Below are positions 1-8,761 of a DNA stretch of 64,000 nt, piece by piece; the stretch's first letter is position 1; every line of letters starts with the position of its first letter. The translations under genes were made by a program, and so were the position numbers. The stretch is from NCBI RefSeq assembly GCF_046127645.1, contig NZ_CP175919.1. One strand, 5' to 3'. The DNA is from Clostridium_F caseinilyticum. Its GTDB lineage: Bacteria; Bacillota; Clostridia; Clostridiales; Clostridiaceae. The notes beneath the pieces are model-generated. The model worked only from the letters and a program-made list of their open reading frames with translations. It was not told the origin of the DNA and searched no databases.

Positions 1-518
1 AGTTTTTTGCTACATACAGCTCCTCTTGCAAATGGTATCAAACAATAGGAACAAAATCTATTGCACCCATCCTGTATTTTTAAGAATGCTCTCGTTTTAT
101 CTCTATATTCTTCTATATTTAATTCTTCAAATTCTTTATTTTTAAGAACATCTTTAACTTCTATTATTTGATTTTTTTCTTCCATTGCCCTATTTACCCA
201 ATATACTATATCACCTTTATTTCTAGTACCTAATACTACATCTACACCTTCTATTTTAGATACTTCGTCAGGTGCTATTTGAGAATAACAACCTACTACT
301 GCAATTATTGAATTTGAATTTTGTCTTCTTCCTCTGCTTATCATTTGTCTTGATTTTCTATCCCCCATATTAGTTACTGTGCAAGTATTTATTACATATA
401 CATCGGCTACTTCATTAAAATCTACTACTTCGTATCCTTGCTTTATAAATTTTTCTGTCATAGCTTCTGTTTCATATACATTTACTCTACACCCTAATGT
501 AGAAAAAGCAACTTTCAT
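1..518 (-). CDS. mtaB: tRNA N6-threonylcarbamoyladenosine 2-methylthiotransferase MtaB (C-terminus cut off by window edge)
   Basis: Reading starts at the ATG at 518 and stays open to base 1, so about 172 N-terminal residues are visible and the rest lies outside. The N-terminus MKVAFSTLGCRVN and the motif VINTCTV are typical of the MiaB/MtaB methylthiotransferase family (UPF0004 domain with three iron-sulfur cysteines). GCNRFCSYC is the radical SAM CxxxCxxC cluster motif. The family adds a methylthio group to t6A37 of tRNAs reading ANN codons. It is the last visible gene of the hrcA-dnaK-prmA-rsmE run, its usual place in Firmicutes, and its ATG overlaps the rsmE stop by one base, so translation is probably coupled. 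Confidence 0.93.
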   Translation of the reverse strand, partial: MKVAFSTLGCRVNVYETEAMTEKFIKQGYEVVDFNEVADVYVINTCTVTNMGDRKSRQMISRGRRQNSNSIIAVVGCYSQIAPDEVSKIEGVDVVLGTRNKGDIVYWVNRAMEEKNQIIEVKDVLKNKEFEELNIEEYRDKTRAFLKIQDGCNRFCSYCLIPFARGAVCSKK

Positions 519-1276
519 TATATATTTCCTCCTAAATCTCCTAATTCATATGAAATTATTGAAGCACATACTATACCTGCTGTTTCTGTTCTAAATATTC
601 TAGGTCCCAAAGTTACTATCTGAGCTTTTATTTCTTCTAAAGCTCTTATTTCACTTTCTTCAAAGCCGCCCTCTGGCCCTATTATTATACCTATGTTTTT
701 AATACTTTCTTTTTTATATTCTATATTTTTTATAAGAGACTTTATACCATAATTCTGTTTACTTTCATAAGGTACAATTATTAAATCCATAGACTTTATT
801 TCTTCTAATAAATCATTAAACTTTAATGGTTCTCTTACACTAGGAATTAATGTTCTCTTACATTGTTTACATGCTTCAAGTGCAATTCTATTCCATCTAT
901 CTAATTTTTTAAATTCTTTTAATGTAGTTTTAACCTCAACTCTTTCTGTTAAAATAGGTACTATCTCTTTTATACCTAATTCAGTAGACTTTTGAACTAT
1001 TAAATCCATTTTAGTAGATTTAGGAAGACCTTGATATAAATAAATATTTAAAGGGCTCTCATTATTTACTTCAACTTGATCTATTATTTTTACAATCACA
1101 GCTTTTTTATCTATACTTTCTATTTCACCTTTATATTCTTTTCCCTGGCAATTATTTATGTTTATGGAATCTCCACATTCTAGTCTTAATACCTTATATA
1201 TATGTTTAACATCATCACCATCAATTATAGCTTTTTTATCAATTATATTTTCAGCGGGCACAAAAAATTTATGCAC
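518..1276 (-). CDS. rsmE: 16S rRNA (uracil(1498)-N3)-methyltransferase RsmE
   Basis: A SPOUT-class SAM-dependent methyltransferase that methylates U1498 in helix 44 of 16S rRNA. The C-terminal trefoil-knot signatures are visible: IIGPEGGFEESEI and LGPRIFRTETAGIV. The N-terminal MHKFFVPAENI is the PUA-like RNA-binding part. I place the start at the GTG at 1276 (252 aa), because AGGTG lies six bases upstream of it; the longer frame starting at GTG 1285 would begin inside that Shine-Dalgarno. It lies 82 bp after prmA and overlaps mtaB by one base, as in the common prmA-rsmE-mtaB order. Confidence 0.93.
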   Translation of the reverse strand: MHKFFVPAENIIDKKAIIDGDDVKHIYKVLRLECGDSININNCQGKEYKGEIESIDKKAVIVKIIDQVEVNNESPLNIYLYQGLPKSTKMDLIVQKSTELGIKEIVPILTERVEVKTTLKEFKKLDRWNRIALEACKQCKRTLIPSVREPLKFNDLLEEIKSMDLIIVPYESKQNYGIKSLIKNIEYKKESIKNIGIIIGPEGGFEESEIRALEEIKAQIVTLGPRIFRTETAGIVCASIISYELGDLGGNI

Positions 1277-1358
1277 AATAATCACCTACTTTAATATTTT
1301 TGTAAAAGGAACCCAAAATACAGATTTTTATGTTCTAAAACATGTATTATATAAAACT

Positions 1359-2297
1359 TTAGTTTATTTTAGATACTATACAAACCCATTCTCCCTCTTC
1401 TTTTACTTCTTCTATTACAAAACCTGTCTCTTCTAATTTTTTAATAACATCTTCTTTTCTTGAATCTATTATACCAGAAGCTATAAAGTATCCATCCTTT
1501 TCTATAAAATCTTTCACACCTTCTGTTAAAAATATTATAACATCTGCTATTATATTAGCTACTACTATGTTAGCTTTACCATCTACAACTTCCATTAGGT
1601 TACCTTCAAGTATTTCTATGTTGCCTAAAGTGTTATATTTAATATTTTCTTTAGATGATTTAACAGCTACTGGATCTAAATCTACACCTATTACATGTTT
1701 AGCACCTAATTTTGCCGCTGTTATAGATAATATTCCTGATCCACAACCTATATCGAATACAGTTTTATCATCTTTTACGTATTTTTCTAAGGCATTTATA
1801 CACATTCTTGTAGTTTCATGAGTTCCTGTACCAAAAGCCATACCTGGATCTAACTCTACTATTAATTCGTTCTCTTTTTTATCATAATTTTCCCAGATAG
1901 GCTTTATAACTATTCTATCTGAAACCTTAGTTGGCTTATAATATTTTTTCCAATTATTTTCCCAATCTTCTTCATTTACTTTATGAACTTCTACTAAGCC
2001 CTCACCTTTATCTATTCCAAATTGATCTAAGTTACTTACAGATTCTTTTATGTAATCTAAATAATCATTAAATTTATCATCTTCTTTATAGTATCCCTTT
2101 ATTATAGCAGTATCCTTAACTTTTAATAAGGTTTCATCAAAATAATCCCAATCTCCAGGGTGTTTCTTTTTAAACTCAATATCCTTAGGATCTTCTATTG
2201 AAACTCCCTTTATCCCTGTATTATATAATATTCCAGATATAGCCTCTAAGGCTTCACTACTTGTATATATACAAACTTCTAACCATTCTCTATCCAT
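1359..2297 (-). CDS. prmA: Ribosomal protein L11 methyltransferase PrmA
   Basis: 312 aa, the normal size. It trimethylates ribosomal protein L11 using SAM. An N-terminal substrate-recognition domain (about 1-130) is followed by a class I methyltransferase domain, with GTGTHETTRM before motif I VFDIGCGSGILSI (about residues 180-192) and NIVVANIIADV as the post-I catalytic region. A strong AAGGAGG sits eight bases before the ATG. It follows dnaJ after a hairpin, so it is either read through from the heat-shock operon or has its own promoter in the 176-bp gap, where I see no convincing one. Confidence 0.95.
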   Translation of the reverse strand: MDREWLEVCIYTSSEALEAISGILYNTGIKGVSIEDPKDIEFKKKHPGDWDYFDETLLKVKDTAIIKGYYKEDDKFNDYLDYIKESVSNLDQFGIDKGEGLVEVHKVNEEDWENNWKKYYKPTKVSDRIVIKPIWENYDKKENELIVELDPGMAFGTGTHETTRMCINALEKYVKDDKTVFDIGCGSGILSITAAKLGAKHVIGVDLDPVAVKSSKENIKYNTLGNIEILEGNLMEVVDGKANIVVANIIADVIIFLTEGVKDFIEKDGYFIASGIIDSRKEDVIKKLEETGFVIEEVKEEGEWVCIVSKIN

Positions 2298-2440
2298 AAA
2301 AAATTCCTCCTTAAAATAAAAAATTACTATTAATAAAAAACTATTTTTAAACTACTGCATCTGTTAAACCAAGAATAACTTCACAACAATTTTATAACAC
2401 TATTAATTATTATACCTAAAAATTTAAAAATCCACCACAA

Positions 2441-2475
2441 AATATAAGGAAAGTGCACTGCACTTTCCTTATATT
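2441..2475 (-). terminator. Perfect 17-bp inverted repeat after dnaJ, probable terminator or mRNA 3'-end stem
   Basis: Two perfectly complementary 17-base arms (2441-2457 and 2459-2475) around one central base; the right arm overlaps the dnaJ stop codon. On the minus strand it is followed by ATTTTGTGG, so the U-tract is weak. It most likely marks the end of the main hrcA-dnaJ transcript, possibly with read-through into prmA. Confidence 0.7.
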
Positions 2476-3619
2476 AGTCTTTGAAGCCTTTTTTTATCTT
2501 CTCAAAAATAGTATCTTTTTCTTTTCCTTCTACAGTTTCACCACTAGCTTCTATATACATAGTTAGGGCTTCCTTTTGCTTACTATTTAATTTTTTTGGT
2601 ATGTCTACTATTATAGTAACATATTGATTTCCTCTAGCTGTACTATTTATTCTTGGTACGCCCTTACCTTTTAACCTAAATACAGTCCCTGGTTGTGTTC
2701 CTGCTGGTACTTCGTATTTAACCTCTCCATCTACTGTAGGCACTTTTATCTCAACACCTAAAGCAGCTTGAGCAAAACTTATATGCTTTTCTATATAAAC
2801 ATCAAAGCCCTTTCTCTTAAAGATAGGGTGGGAAGCTACTCTTATATTTATATATAAGTCTCCTGTTGGGCCTCCATTATTTCCTGGTTCACCTTGACCT
2901 CTTAGTGGAATAACATTTCCTGTATCTACCCCTGCTGGTATTTTAACTTTAATATTTTTATTTCTTCTAATTTTTCCTTTTCCATGACACTTATTACATG
3001 GATTTTCTATTACTTTTCCACTGCCACCACATTTATCACAGGAAGTTTCTGTTACCATACTTCCTAATATAGTATTCTTTTGAATTCTAATTCTTCCAGT
3101 ACCACCACATTTATCGCAAGTTTTTGGACTTGTTCCTGGTTTTGCACCAGTTCCATTACAATTATCGCAATTTTCATGTTTATTTACAGATATTTCTTTT
3201 TCCGCTCCAAATACCGCTTCTTCAAAGGTTAAGTTAATAGTAGTTTCAATATCCGCTCCCCTTTGAGGTCCATTTTTTCTTCTTCCACCAGAAGAAAAGC
3301 CTCCTCCAAAGAAGGAATCAAATATATCTCCAAAGCCTCCCATATCTGAAAAATCGAAACCTCCAAAGCCTGATGAATCAAATCCCCCTGCTCCATTAAA
3401 GTCTGTAGTTCCAAATTGATCATATTGAGCTTTCTTTTGAGGATCTGAAAGTACTTGATAAGCTTCATTTATTTCTTTAAATTTTTCTTCAGCCTCTTTG
3501 TTCCCTTTGTTTTTATCCGGATGATATTTTATAGCTAATTTTCTAAAAGCTTTTTTTATGTCTTCTTCATTAGCACCTTTTTCTAATCCAAGTAATGCAT
3601 AATAATCTTTGCTGGGCAT
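2474..3619 (-). CDS. dnaJ: Chaperone protein DnaJ (Hsp40)
   Basis: 381 aa type I Hsp40. The J domain (1-70) holds the HPD tripeptide at 33-35 that stimulates the DnaK ATPase. A Gly/Phe-rich linker (about 75-115) follows, then four zinc-finger repeats CxxCxGxG (CDNCNGTG, CDKCGGTG, CDKCGGSG, CNKCHGKG), then the two C-terminal beta-barrel substrate-binding domains. It is the co-chaperone of the DnaK encoded 144 bp upstream. The ATG is preceded by AGGTGG at a rather long distance. Confidence 0.97.
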   Translation of the reverse strand: MPSKDYYALLGLEKGANEEDIKKAFRKLAIKYHPDKNKGNKEAEEKFKEINEAYQVLSDPQKKAQYDQFGTTDFNGAGGFDSSGFGGFDFSDMGGFGDIFDSFFGGGFSSGGRRKNGPQRGADIETTINLTFEEAVFGAEKEISVNKHENCDNCNGTGAKPGTSPKTCDKCGGTGRIRIQKNTILGSMVTETSCDKCGGSGKVIENPCNKCHGKGKIRRNKNIKVKIPAGVDTGNVIPLRGQGEPGNNGGPTGDLYINIRVASHPIFKRKGFDVYIEKHISFAQAALGVEIKVPTVDGEVKYEVPAGTQPGTVFRLKGKGVPRINSTARGNQYVTIIVDIPKKLNSKQKEALTMYIEASGETVEGKEKDTIFEKIKKGFKD

Positions 3620-3681
3620 TCCTGTTTTTCACCACCTAATATCTAATTCAATGTTAATTTAAAATTGTTTTTGTACTTAAA

Positions 3682-3712
3682 TTAAGGGAGGAGTACAAAC
3701 TCCCTCCCTTAA
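3682..3712 (-). terminator. Hairpin between dnaK and dnaJ
   Basis: GC-rich inverted repeat for this genome: 12-base left arm at 3682-3693 and 13-base right arm at 3700-3712, with one bulge and a six-base loop. On the minus strand it lies 50 bp after the dnaK stop. There is no clear U-run, so it may be a partial terminator or an RNA-processing stem that keeps dnaJ output below dnaK, as described for other Firmicutes dnaK operons. Confidence 0.55.
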
Positions 3713-3762
3713 GTCATACCTATTATATATTATACAATTTTTTAGTATTTGTCATTTATTTT

Positions 3763-5637
3763 TTATTTATCATCTTCAACTTTAAAATCTGCATCTACTA
3801 CATTGTCATCTTTTTTGTCATTTTCTGCTGAAGCATTACCTGCTGCATTTGTTCCACCCATGTTGTTTGGATCAAAACCTGCGCCTTGTGCTCCTTCTGG
3901 GTTAGCTTGTTGATATATCTTTGAAGATATTCCATAGAATGTTTGAGTTAAATCTTCAGTTGCTTTTTTAATAGCTTCTAAATCTTCTCCATCTTTAACA
4001 TCTTTAACTGCTTTTACTTTTTCTTCTATAGTAGCTTTATCTTCAGCTGATACTTTATCGCCTAAGTCAGTTAATGTTTTTTCTGTTTGATATATTATTT
4101 GGTCTGCATTATTTTTAATTTCTATAGATTCTTTTCTTTTTTTATCTTCTGCTTCAAATTTCTTAGCTTCATTTACAGCCTTTTCTATTTCATCATCTGT
4201 TAAATTTGTTGAAGCTGTTATTGTTATATTAGCTTCTTTTCCTGTTCCTTTATCCTTAGCAGATACATTAACTATACCATTAGCATCTATATCAAAAGTT
4301 ACTTCTATTTGAGGTATTCCTCTTGGAGCTGGAGCTATACCTGATAAAGTAAATCTTCCTAATGTCTTGTTATCCGCTGCCATTGATCTTTCACCTTGTA
4401 CTACGTGTATTTCAACTGATGTTTGACCGTCTGCTGCTGTAGAAAATATTTGGCTCTTTCTTGTAGGTATTGTTGTATTTTTTTCTATTAACGTAGTTGA
4501 AACTCCTCCAAATGTTTCTATTCCTAGTGTTAATGGAGTAACATCTAAAAGTAATACATCTTTAACTTCTCCTGTTAAAACTCCTGCCTGAATAGCAGCA
4601 CCCATTGCAACAACTTCGTCTGGGTTAACCCCTTTACTTAAATCTTTTCCTGTAAAATCTTTAACTGCATCTTGAACAGCTGGTATTCTTGTTGATCCAC
4701 CAACCATTATTATTTTATCTATATCAGACATTGCATATCCTGAACCTTCTAATGATTTTTTAATTGGTTCTAATGTACGTTGTACCAAATCATGAGTTAA
4801 TTCATTAAATTTAGCTCTTGTCAAATTCATGTCTATGTGTTTTGGACCTGTTGCATCTGCTGTTATAAATGGTAGATTTATATTTGTTTGTGTTGCTGAT
4901 GATAATTCTATTTTAGCTTTTTCTGCTGCTTCTTTTAATCTTTGTATAGCCATTTTATCATTTCTTAAATCTATTCCATTTTCAGCTTTAAATGTTTCAG
5001 CTATATAATCTATTAATTTTTGATCAAAATCGTCTCCACCTAATTTTGTATCTCCATTAGTGGCTTTGACTTCAAATACTCCATCACCTAGTTCTAATAT
5101 TGATACGTCAAAAGTACCACCACCTAGGTCATAAACTAATATTTTTTCATTTGTATCCATTTTATCTAAACCATAAGCTAATGATGCAGCTGTTGGTTCA
5201 TTTATTATTCTTAAAACTTCAAGTCCAGCTATTTTTCCAGCATCCTTTGTTGCTTGTCTTTGGCTATCATTAAAATAAGCTGGTACTGTTATAACTGCTT
5301 GAGTTACTTTTTCTCCAAGATAGCTTTCAGCATCTGCTTTTAATTTTTGAAGTACCATAGCTGATATTTGTTGTGGTGTATATTCTGTATTGTCTATATT
5401 AACTTTATGGTCTGTTCCCATATATCTTTTTATAGAAATTATAGTCTTTTCTGGATTTGTAATAGCTTGTCTTTTTGCTACTTGACCTATTAGTCTTTCT
5501 CCATTAGCTTGAAAAGATACTACTGAAGGAGTTGTTCTTGAGCCCTCTGCGTTTGGTATAACTACTGGTTCTCCACCTTCCATAACTGATACACAAGAAT
5601 TTGTTGTTCCTAAATCAATTCCGATTATTTTTGCCAT
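3763..5637 (-). CDS. dnaK: Molecular chaperone DnaK (Hsp70)
   Basis: 624 aa Hsp70. The ATPase domain shows phosphate 1 GIDLGTTNSC, phosphate 2 LVYDLGGGTFDVS and the adenosine motif MVGGSTRIPAVQ. The linker DVLLLDVTPL and the beta-sandwich substrate-binding domain follow, then a helical lid and a disordered acidic tail. It lacks the insertion in lobe I typical of Gram-negative DnaK. A strong GGAGGG precedes the ATG. Co-transcribed with hrcA and grpE, and under CIRCE/HrcA control through the promoter upstream of hrcA. Confidence 0.98.
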   Translation of the reverse strand: MAKIIGIDLGTTNSCVSVMEGGEPVVIPNAEGSRTTPSVVSFQANGERLIGQVAKRQAITNPEKTIISIKRYMGTDHKVNIDNTEYTPQQISAMVLQKLKADAESYLGEKVTQAVITVPAYFNDSQRQATKDAGKIAGLEVLRIINEPTAASLAYGLDKMDTNEKILVYDLGGGTFDVSILELGDGVFEVKATNGDTKLGGDDFDQKLIDYIAETFKAENGIDLRNDKMAIQRLKEAAEKAKIELSSATQTNINLPFITADATGPKHIDMNLTRAKFNELTHDLVQRTLEPIKKSLEGSGYAMSDIDKIIMVGGSTRIPAVQDAVKDFTGKDLSKGVNPDEVVAMGAAIQAGVLTGEVKDVLLLDVTPLTLGIETFGGVSTTLIEKNTTIPTRKSQIFSTAADGQTSVEIHVVQGERSMAADNKTLGRFTLSGIAPAPRGIPQIEVTFDIDANGIVNVSAKDKGTGKEANITITASTNLTDDEIEKAVNEAKKFEAEDKKRKESIEIKNNADQIIYQTEKTLTDLGDKVSAEDKATIEEKVKAVKDVKDGEDLEAIKKATEDLTQTFYGISSKIYQQANPEGAQGAGFDPNNMGGTNAAGNASAENDKKDDNVVDADFKVEDDK

Positions 5638-5691
5638 TTTAATATTCCCTCCTAGTTTGTAATTTGTTAGATTTTTATAATAAATTTTTAT

Positions 5692-6336
5692 CTAGTTTGC
5701 TACTTTTACCATGCTATATCTTATAATTTTTTCTCCCTTTTTATATCCTTTTTGGAATACTTCTACTATTTCTTTTTCTCCGCAGTTAGAATCCTCAACA
5801 TGCATTACTGCATTATGGATATTAGGGTCAAAAGCAACCTCTGTAGATATCTCTTCTACTCCCAATTTTTCTAAAGAAGTTTCAAACTGTTTAACTGTCA
5901 TGTCTATTCCTTTTTTAATATCTTCTACAGATCCTTCTACACTTGCTGCTCTTTCTAAATTATCTAAAACTGGAAGAACTTCTTTTAGCACATCTTCACA
6001 AGCGCTAACATATAGGTCTTCCTTTTCTTTAGCTGTTCTTTTTCTAAAATTATCATATTCTGCTACTGTTCTTACTAATCTTTCCTTTATTTCTTCCATT
6101 TGCCCTTCTAATTTTTTATTCTCTTCTTTTAATTTATTTTTCATATCTTCTAATTCCTTTATCTTTAATTCATTAGAGTCTTCAGTATCTTCTATTATTT
6201 CTTCTTTTTCTATTTCCTCAAACTCTAAATCCTCTTCTTTGCCTTTATCTTCTTCTTTATATTCACTGTCTTTATTACAGCAGCAGCAATCTTCCTCCAC
6301 ATTAATATGTTTAGCATCCTTGCATTCTTTTTCCAA
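5692..6336 (-). CDS. grpE: Nucleotide exchange factor GrpE
   Basis: 214 aa; releases ADP from DnaK. A long Glu/Lys-rich, mostly disordered N-terminus (1-55) leads into the coiled-coil dimer helix (about 55-115), with RTVAEYDNFRKRT as the family signature, and then the C-terminal beta domain with FDPNIHNAV. The start is the TTG at 6336, seven bases after GGAGG. Odd feature: four consecutive cysteines at residues 17-20 (EEDCCCCNKD) in the disordered tail, which is not part of the GrpE fold. Confidence 0.96.
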   Translation of the reverse strand: MEKECKDAKHINVEEDCCCCNKDSEYKEEDKGKEEDLEFEEIEKEEIIEDTEDSNELKIKELEDMKNKLKEENKKLEGQMEEIKERLVRTVAEYDNFRKRTAKEKEDLYVSACEDVLKEVLPVLDNLERAASVEGSVEDIKKGIDMTVKQFETSLEKLGVEEISTEVAFDPNIHNAVMHVEDSNCGEKEIVEVFQKGYKKGEKIIRYSMVKVAN

Positions 6337-6369
6337 TTATATACCTCCATTCTATCCTGTTGTTATTTA

Positions 6370-7395
6370 TTAAATATTTTTGTCATTAGTTAAGGCATCA
6401 TTTATTTCCTTAACTATTGTAGCCACAGCTGATATTATTTTTTCATAAGGTATTCTTGTAGGACCTATAACCCCTATAGTTCCTATAGGCGTCTTACCTA
6501 TACTGTATACCGCTGAAATAACACTACAATGTTTTGCATCTTCTACAAAATTTTCTTTTCCTATTTTTACAGCAATATCAGAATCTGCATATAATAATTC
6601 TTCTACCTTTTCCCTATCATTCAGCATAGATAAAAACTCTTTAGCTCTATCTACATTATTGTATTCAGGATAATTAAATATATTTGTAGTTCCTTCCATA
6701 TATATTTCTGCATCTTCAATATCTGTAAGTGCTTCATATATAGATGATAGAATATTTTTTAATATATCATCATATCCTGCCATTTCTTTTTTTAATTCAT
6801 TTAATAATTTTAAATTTACGTCTCTTAGATTTAGTCCTTTTAATTTTTGGTTTAATAAGTTATTTATCCTTATTAAGGAGCCTTCATCTATTTCTTTTGT
6901 TACTCTTAATAGCGTATTTTTTATCATGGCATTATCTGCTATAACAATCAACAATAAATTATTATTATCAATCTTAATTATTTGTATTGACCTCAATCTA
7001 CTTTTTATCATAGAAGGAGTCTTTACTAAACAAGTCAATTTAGTTATTTCAGATAATATACTTATAGAATGTCTTATTGTCTTATCTATTTCATATAAGG
7101 CTGAGTCTATACCTTGATCTTTTATAAGCATTTGTTCCTGTATTGTTAAAGCTTTCAATGTCATAAGCTTATCTACGTATAGTCTATAGCCCTTATCTGA
7201 TGGTTTTCTTCCAGATGAACTATGAATTTGTTCTAAGTATCCCATATCTTCTAAGTCTGCCATCTCGTTTCTTATAGTTGCTGAACTTACTCCTAAATCA
7301 TATCTTTTAGCAATAGTTCTTGATCCAACGGGTTCTCCACTATTAATATAATCTTTTATTATAGCTTGAAGTATCCTGATTTTTCTCTCATCCAT
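6370..7395 (-). CDS. hrcA: Heat-inducible transcription repressor HrcA
   Basis: 341 aa. An N-terminal winged helix (about 1-75, with ATIRNEMADLEDMGYLEQ as recognition region) is followed by a GAF-like dimerisation domain with an inserted segment. HrcA binds CIRCE and represses the operon; GroEL helps it stay active. The start is the ATG at 7395; an out-of-frame ATG lies five bases upstream. First gene of hrcA-grpE-dnaK-dnaJ, autoregulated by the CIRCE at 7417-7443. Confidence 0.97.
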   Translation of the reverse strand: MDERKIRILQAIIKDYINSGEPVGSRTIAKRYDLGVSSATIRNEMADLEDMGYLEQIHSSSGRKPSDKGYRLYVDKLMTLKALTIQEQMLIKDQGIDSALYEIDKTIRHSISILSEITKLTCLVKTPSMIKSRLRSIQIIKIDNNNLLLIVIADNAMIKNTLLRVTKEIDEGSLIRINNLLNQKLKGLNLRDVNLKLLNELKKEMAGYDDILKNILSSIYEALTDIEDAEIYMEGTTNIFNYPEYNNVDRAKEFLSMLNDREKVEELLYADSDIAVKIGKENFVEDAKHCSVISAVYSIGKTPIGTIGVIGPTRIPYEKIISAVATIVKEINDALTNDKNI

Positions 7396-7416
7396 ATCAT
7401 ATTGACACCTCTTTTA

Positions 7417-7443
7417 TTAGCACTCACTGCTAACGAGTGCTAA
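7417..7443 (-). promoter_or_regulatory. CIRCE operator
   Basis: Exact consensus: TTAGCACTC, nine bases, GAGTGCTAA. It lies between the -10 box and the hrcA start on the minus strand and is the HrcA binding site for the heat-shock operon. Confidence 0.97.
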
Positions 7444-7456
7444 TTACTATGATTAA

Positions 7457-7485
7457 AATCTAACATTGTACAAATTATTTGTCAA
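7457..7485 (-). promoter_or_regulatory. Sigma-A promoter of the hrcA-grpE-dnaK-dnaJ operon
   Basis: Read on the minus strand: TTGACA (7485-7480), 17 bases, TAGATT (7462-7457). The predicted start of transcription falls at the edge of the CIRCE element, the classical arrangement for HrcA control. Confidence 0.85.
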
Positions 7486-7595
7486 CTTATCTAATTAATA
7501 TTTAACTTTGTTTATCCTTTATATTTCGAAAAAACTTATATTAATTTGTTAGAATCTCACTTTTTCTTTTAATTTCTTTGAATTTCTTCTAAATG

Positions 7596-8738
7596 TTATA
7601 ATAAAAAATCAGAAAGTATAGTATTTGAAATACTTACAGCCTCTTTAGATAAATATATCCTTTTTTCCTTTTCTATCAATAAATTTAATTTTTTATATTT
7701 ATTGATTACCTTTCCATATATATTTATTATATTCTCACCAAATCTTTCTTCAAAATCATCTATATCTACCCCTTTTGTTTTTCTAAGTCCCATAAACATG
7801 AACTCTTCCATATTTTCCTTTTGCGAATTAGTATGGAAATTTATTTTTGTAAGATTATTTAAATTTATTTCTTTAATATATTCTTCTATTGAATCAGTAT
7901 TCTCATATCTTTGATTATTTATATAAGAATGAGCACCAACTCCACAACCTATATATTCTCCTAAATCCCAGTATACTAGATTATGTTTACACTCTTTATT
8001 AGTTTTAGCAAAGTTTGAAATTTCATACTGTGAATATCCTTCTTTATTTAAAAAATCAATACAATATTCATACATTTGCCTTTCCTCTTCTTCTTTAGGA
8101 AGTTTTAATAAATTTTTATTGTATAAATCATAAAATCTTGTTTCTTCTTCAATTATAAGACTATAACAGGATAAATGTTCTGGTTCTAACTCCACTACTT
8201 TTAGCAAAGTTTCTTTCCAATCGTGTAAACTTTGATTTGGAATTGCAAACATTAAATCTATATTTATATTATGAAATCCTTCTTTTCTAGCCATTTTAAA
8301 ACTATGTACAAAATCTTCAAAGCTATGAATTCTGCCTAATGTTTTTAACAAAACATTTTGAGAGATTTGAAGTCCTATACTTAATCTATTTACTCCCATT
8401 GACTTTAATAGTTTCAATTTCTTTTCTGTAAAAGTTCCTGGATTACCTTCTACTGTAAATTCTATATTTTCTTTTTTATCTATAATTTTTAAAGTGTCTT
8501 TTAAAATATTTAAAGCTTCTAAAGATAAATAGGTGGGAGTCCCCCCACCTATAAATATTGTTTTTATTATCTTATTTTTTGTTTTATTAACAATTTCTTT
8601 AGAGAGGGCTTTAACATATCCAAACATTAAATCTTCTTTTTTACTATAAGATGTAAAGTCACAGTATAAACATTTTTGCATACAAAAAGGTATGTGTATA
8701 TAAAGTGAAATCTCCTTATTTTTATCCTCTCTTGTCAA
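7596..8738 (-). CDS. hemW: Radical SAM coproporphyrinogen III oxidase-like heme chaperone HemW
   Basis: 380 aa from the TTG at 8738, chosen because AGGAG lies eight bases upstream; the longer open frame runs back into the end of lepA. Radical SAM motif CMQKCLYCDF (Cys19, 23, 26) is followed by IFIGGGTPTYL and the C-terminal HemW domain. HemW-type proteins were long annotated as oxygen-independent coproporphyrinogen oxidase but act as heme-binding chaperones. It follows lepA by 23 bp and precedes hrcA, the conserved Firmicutes order lepA-hemW-hrcA. Confidence 0.93.
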   Translation of the reverse strand: MTREDKNKEISLYIHIPFCMQKCLYCDFTSYSKKEDLMFGYVKALSKEIVNKTKNKIIKTIFIGGGTPTYLSLEALNILKDTLKIIDKKENIEFTVEGNPGTFTEKKLKLLKSMGVNRLSIGLQISQNVLLKTLGRIHSFEDFVHSFKMARKEGFHNINIDLMFAIPNQSLHDWKETLLKVVELEPEHLSCYSLIIEEETRFYDLYNKNLLKLPKEEEERQMYEYCIDFLNKEGYSQYEISNFAKTNKECKHNLVYWDLGEYIGCGVGAHSYINNQRYENTDSIEEYIKEINLNNLTKINFHTNSQKENMEEFMFMGLRKTKGVDIDDFEERFGENIINIYGKVINKYKKLNLLIEKEKRIYLSKEAVSISNTILSDFLL

Positions 8739-8761
8739 AATTAACACTCCTAATTTATTAT

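Noticed and set aside
5711..6373. 220-codon plus-strand frame opposite grpE
   Set aside because: Ser/Phe-rich antisense shadow of a Glu/Lys-rich coding sequence; no ribosome site or homology.
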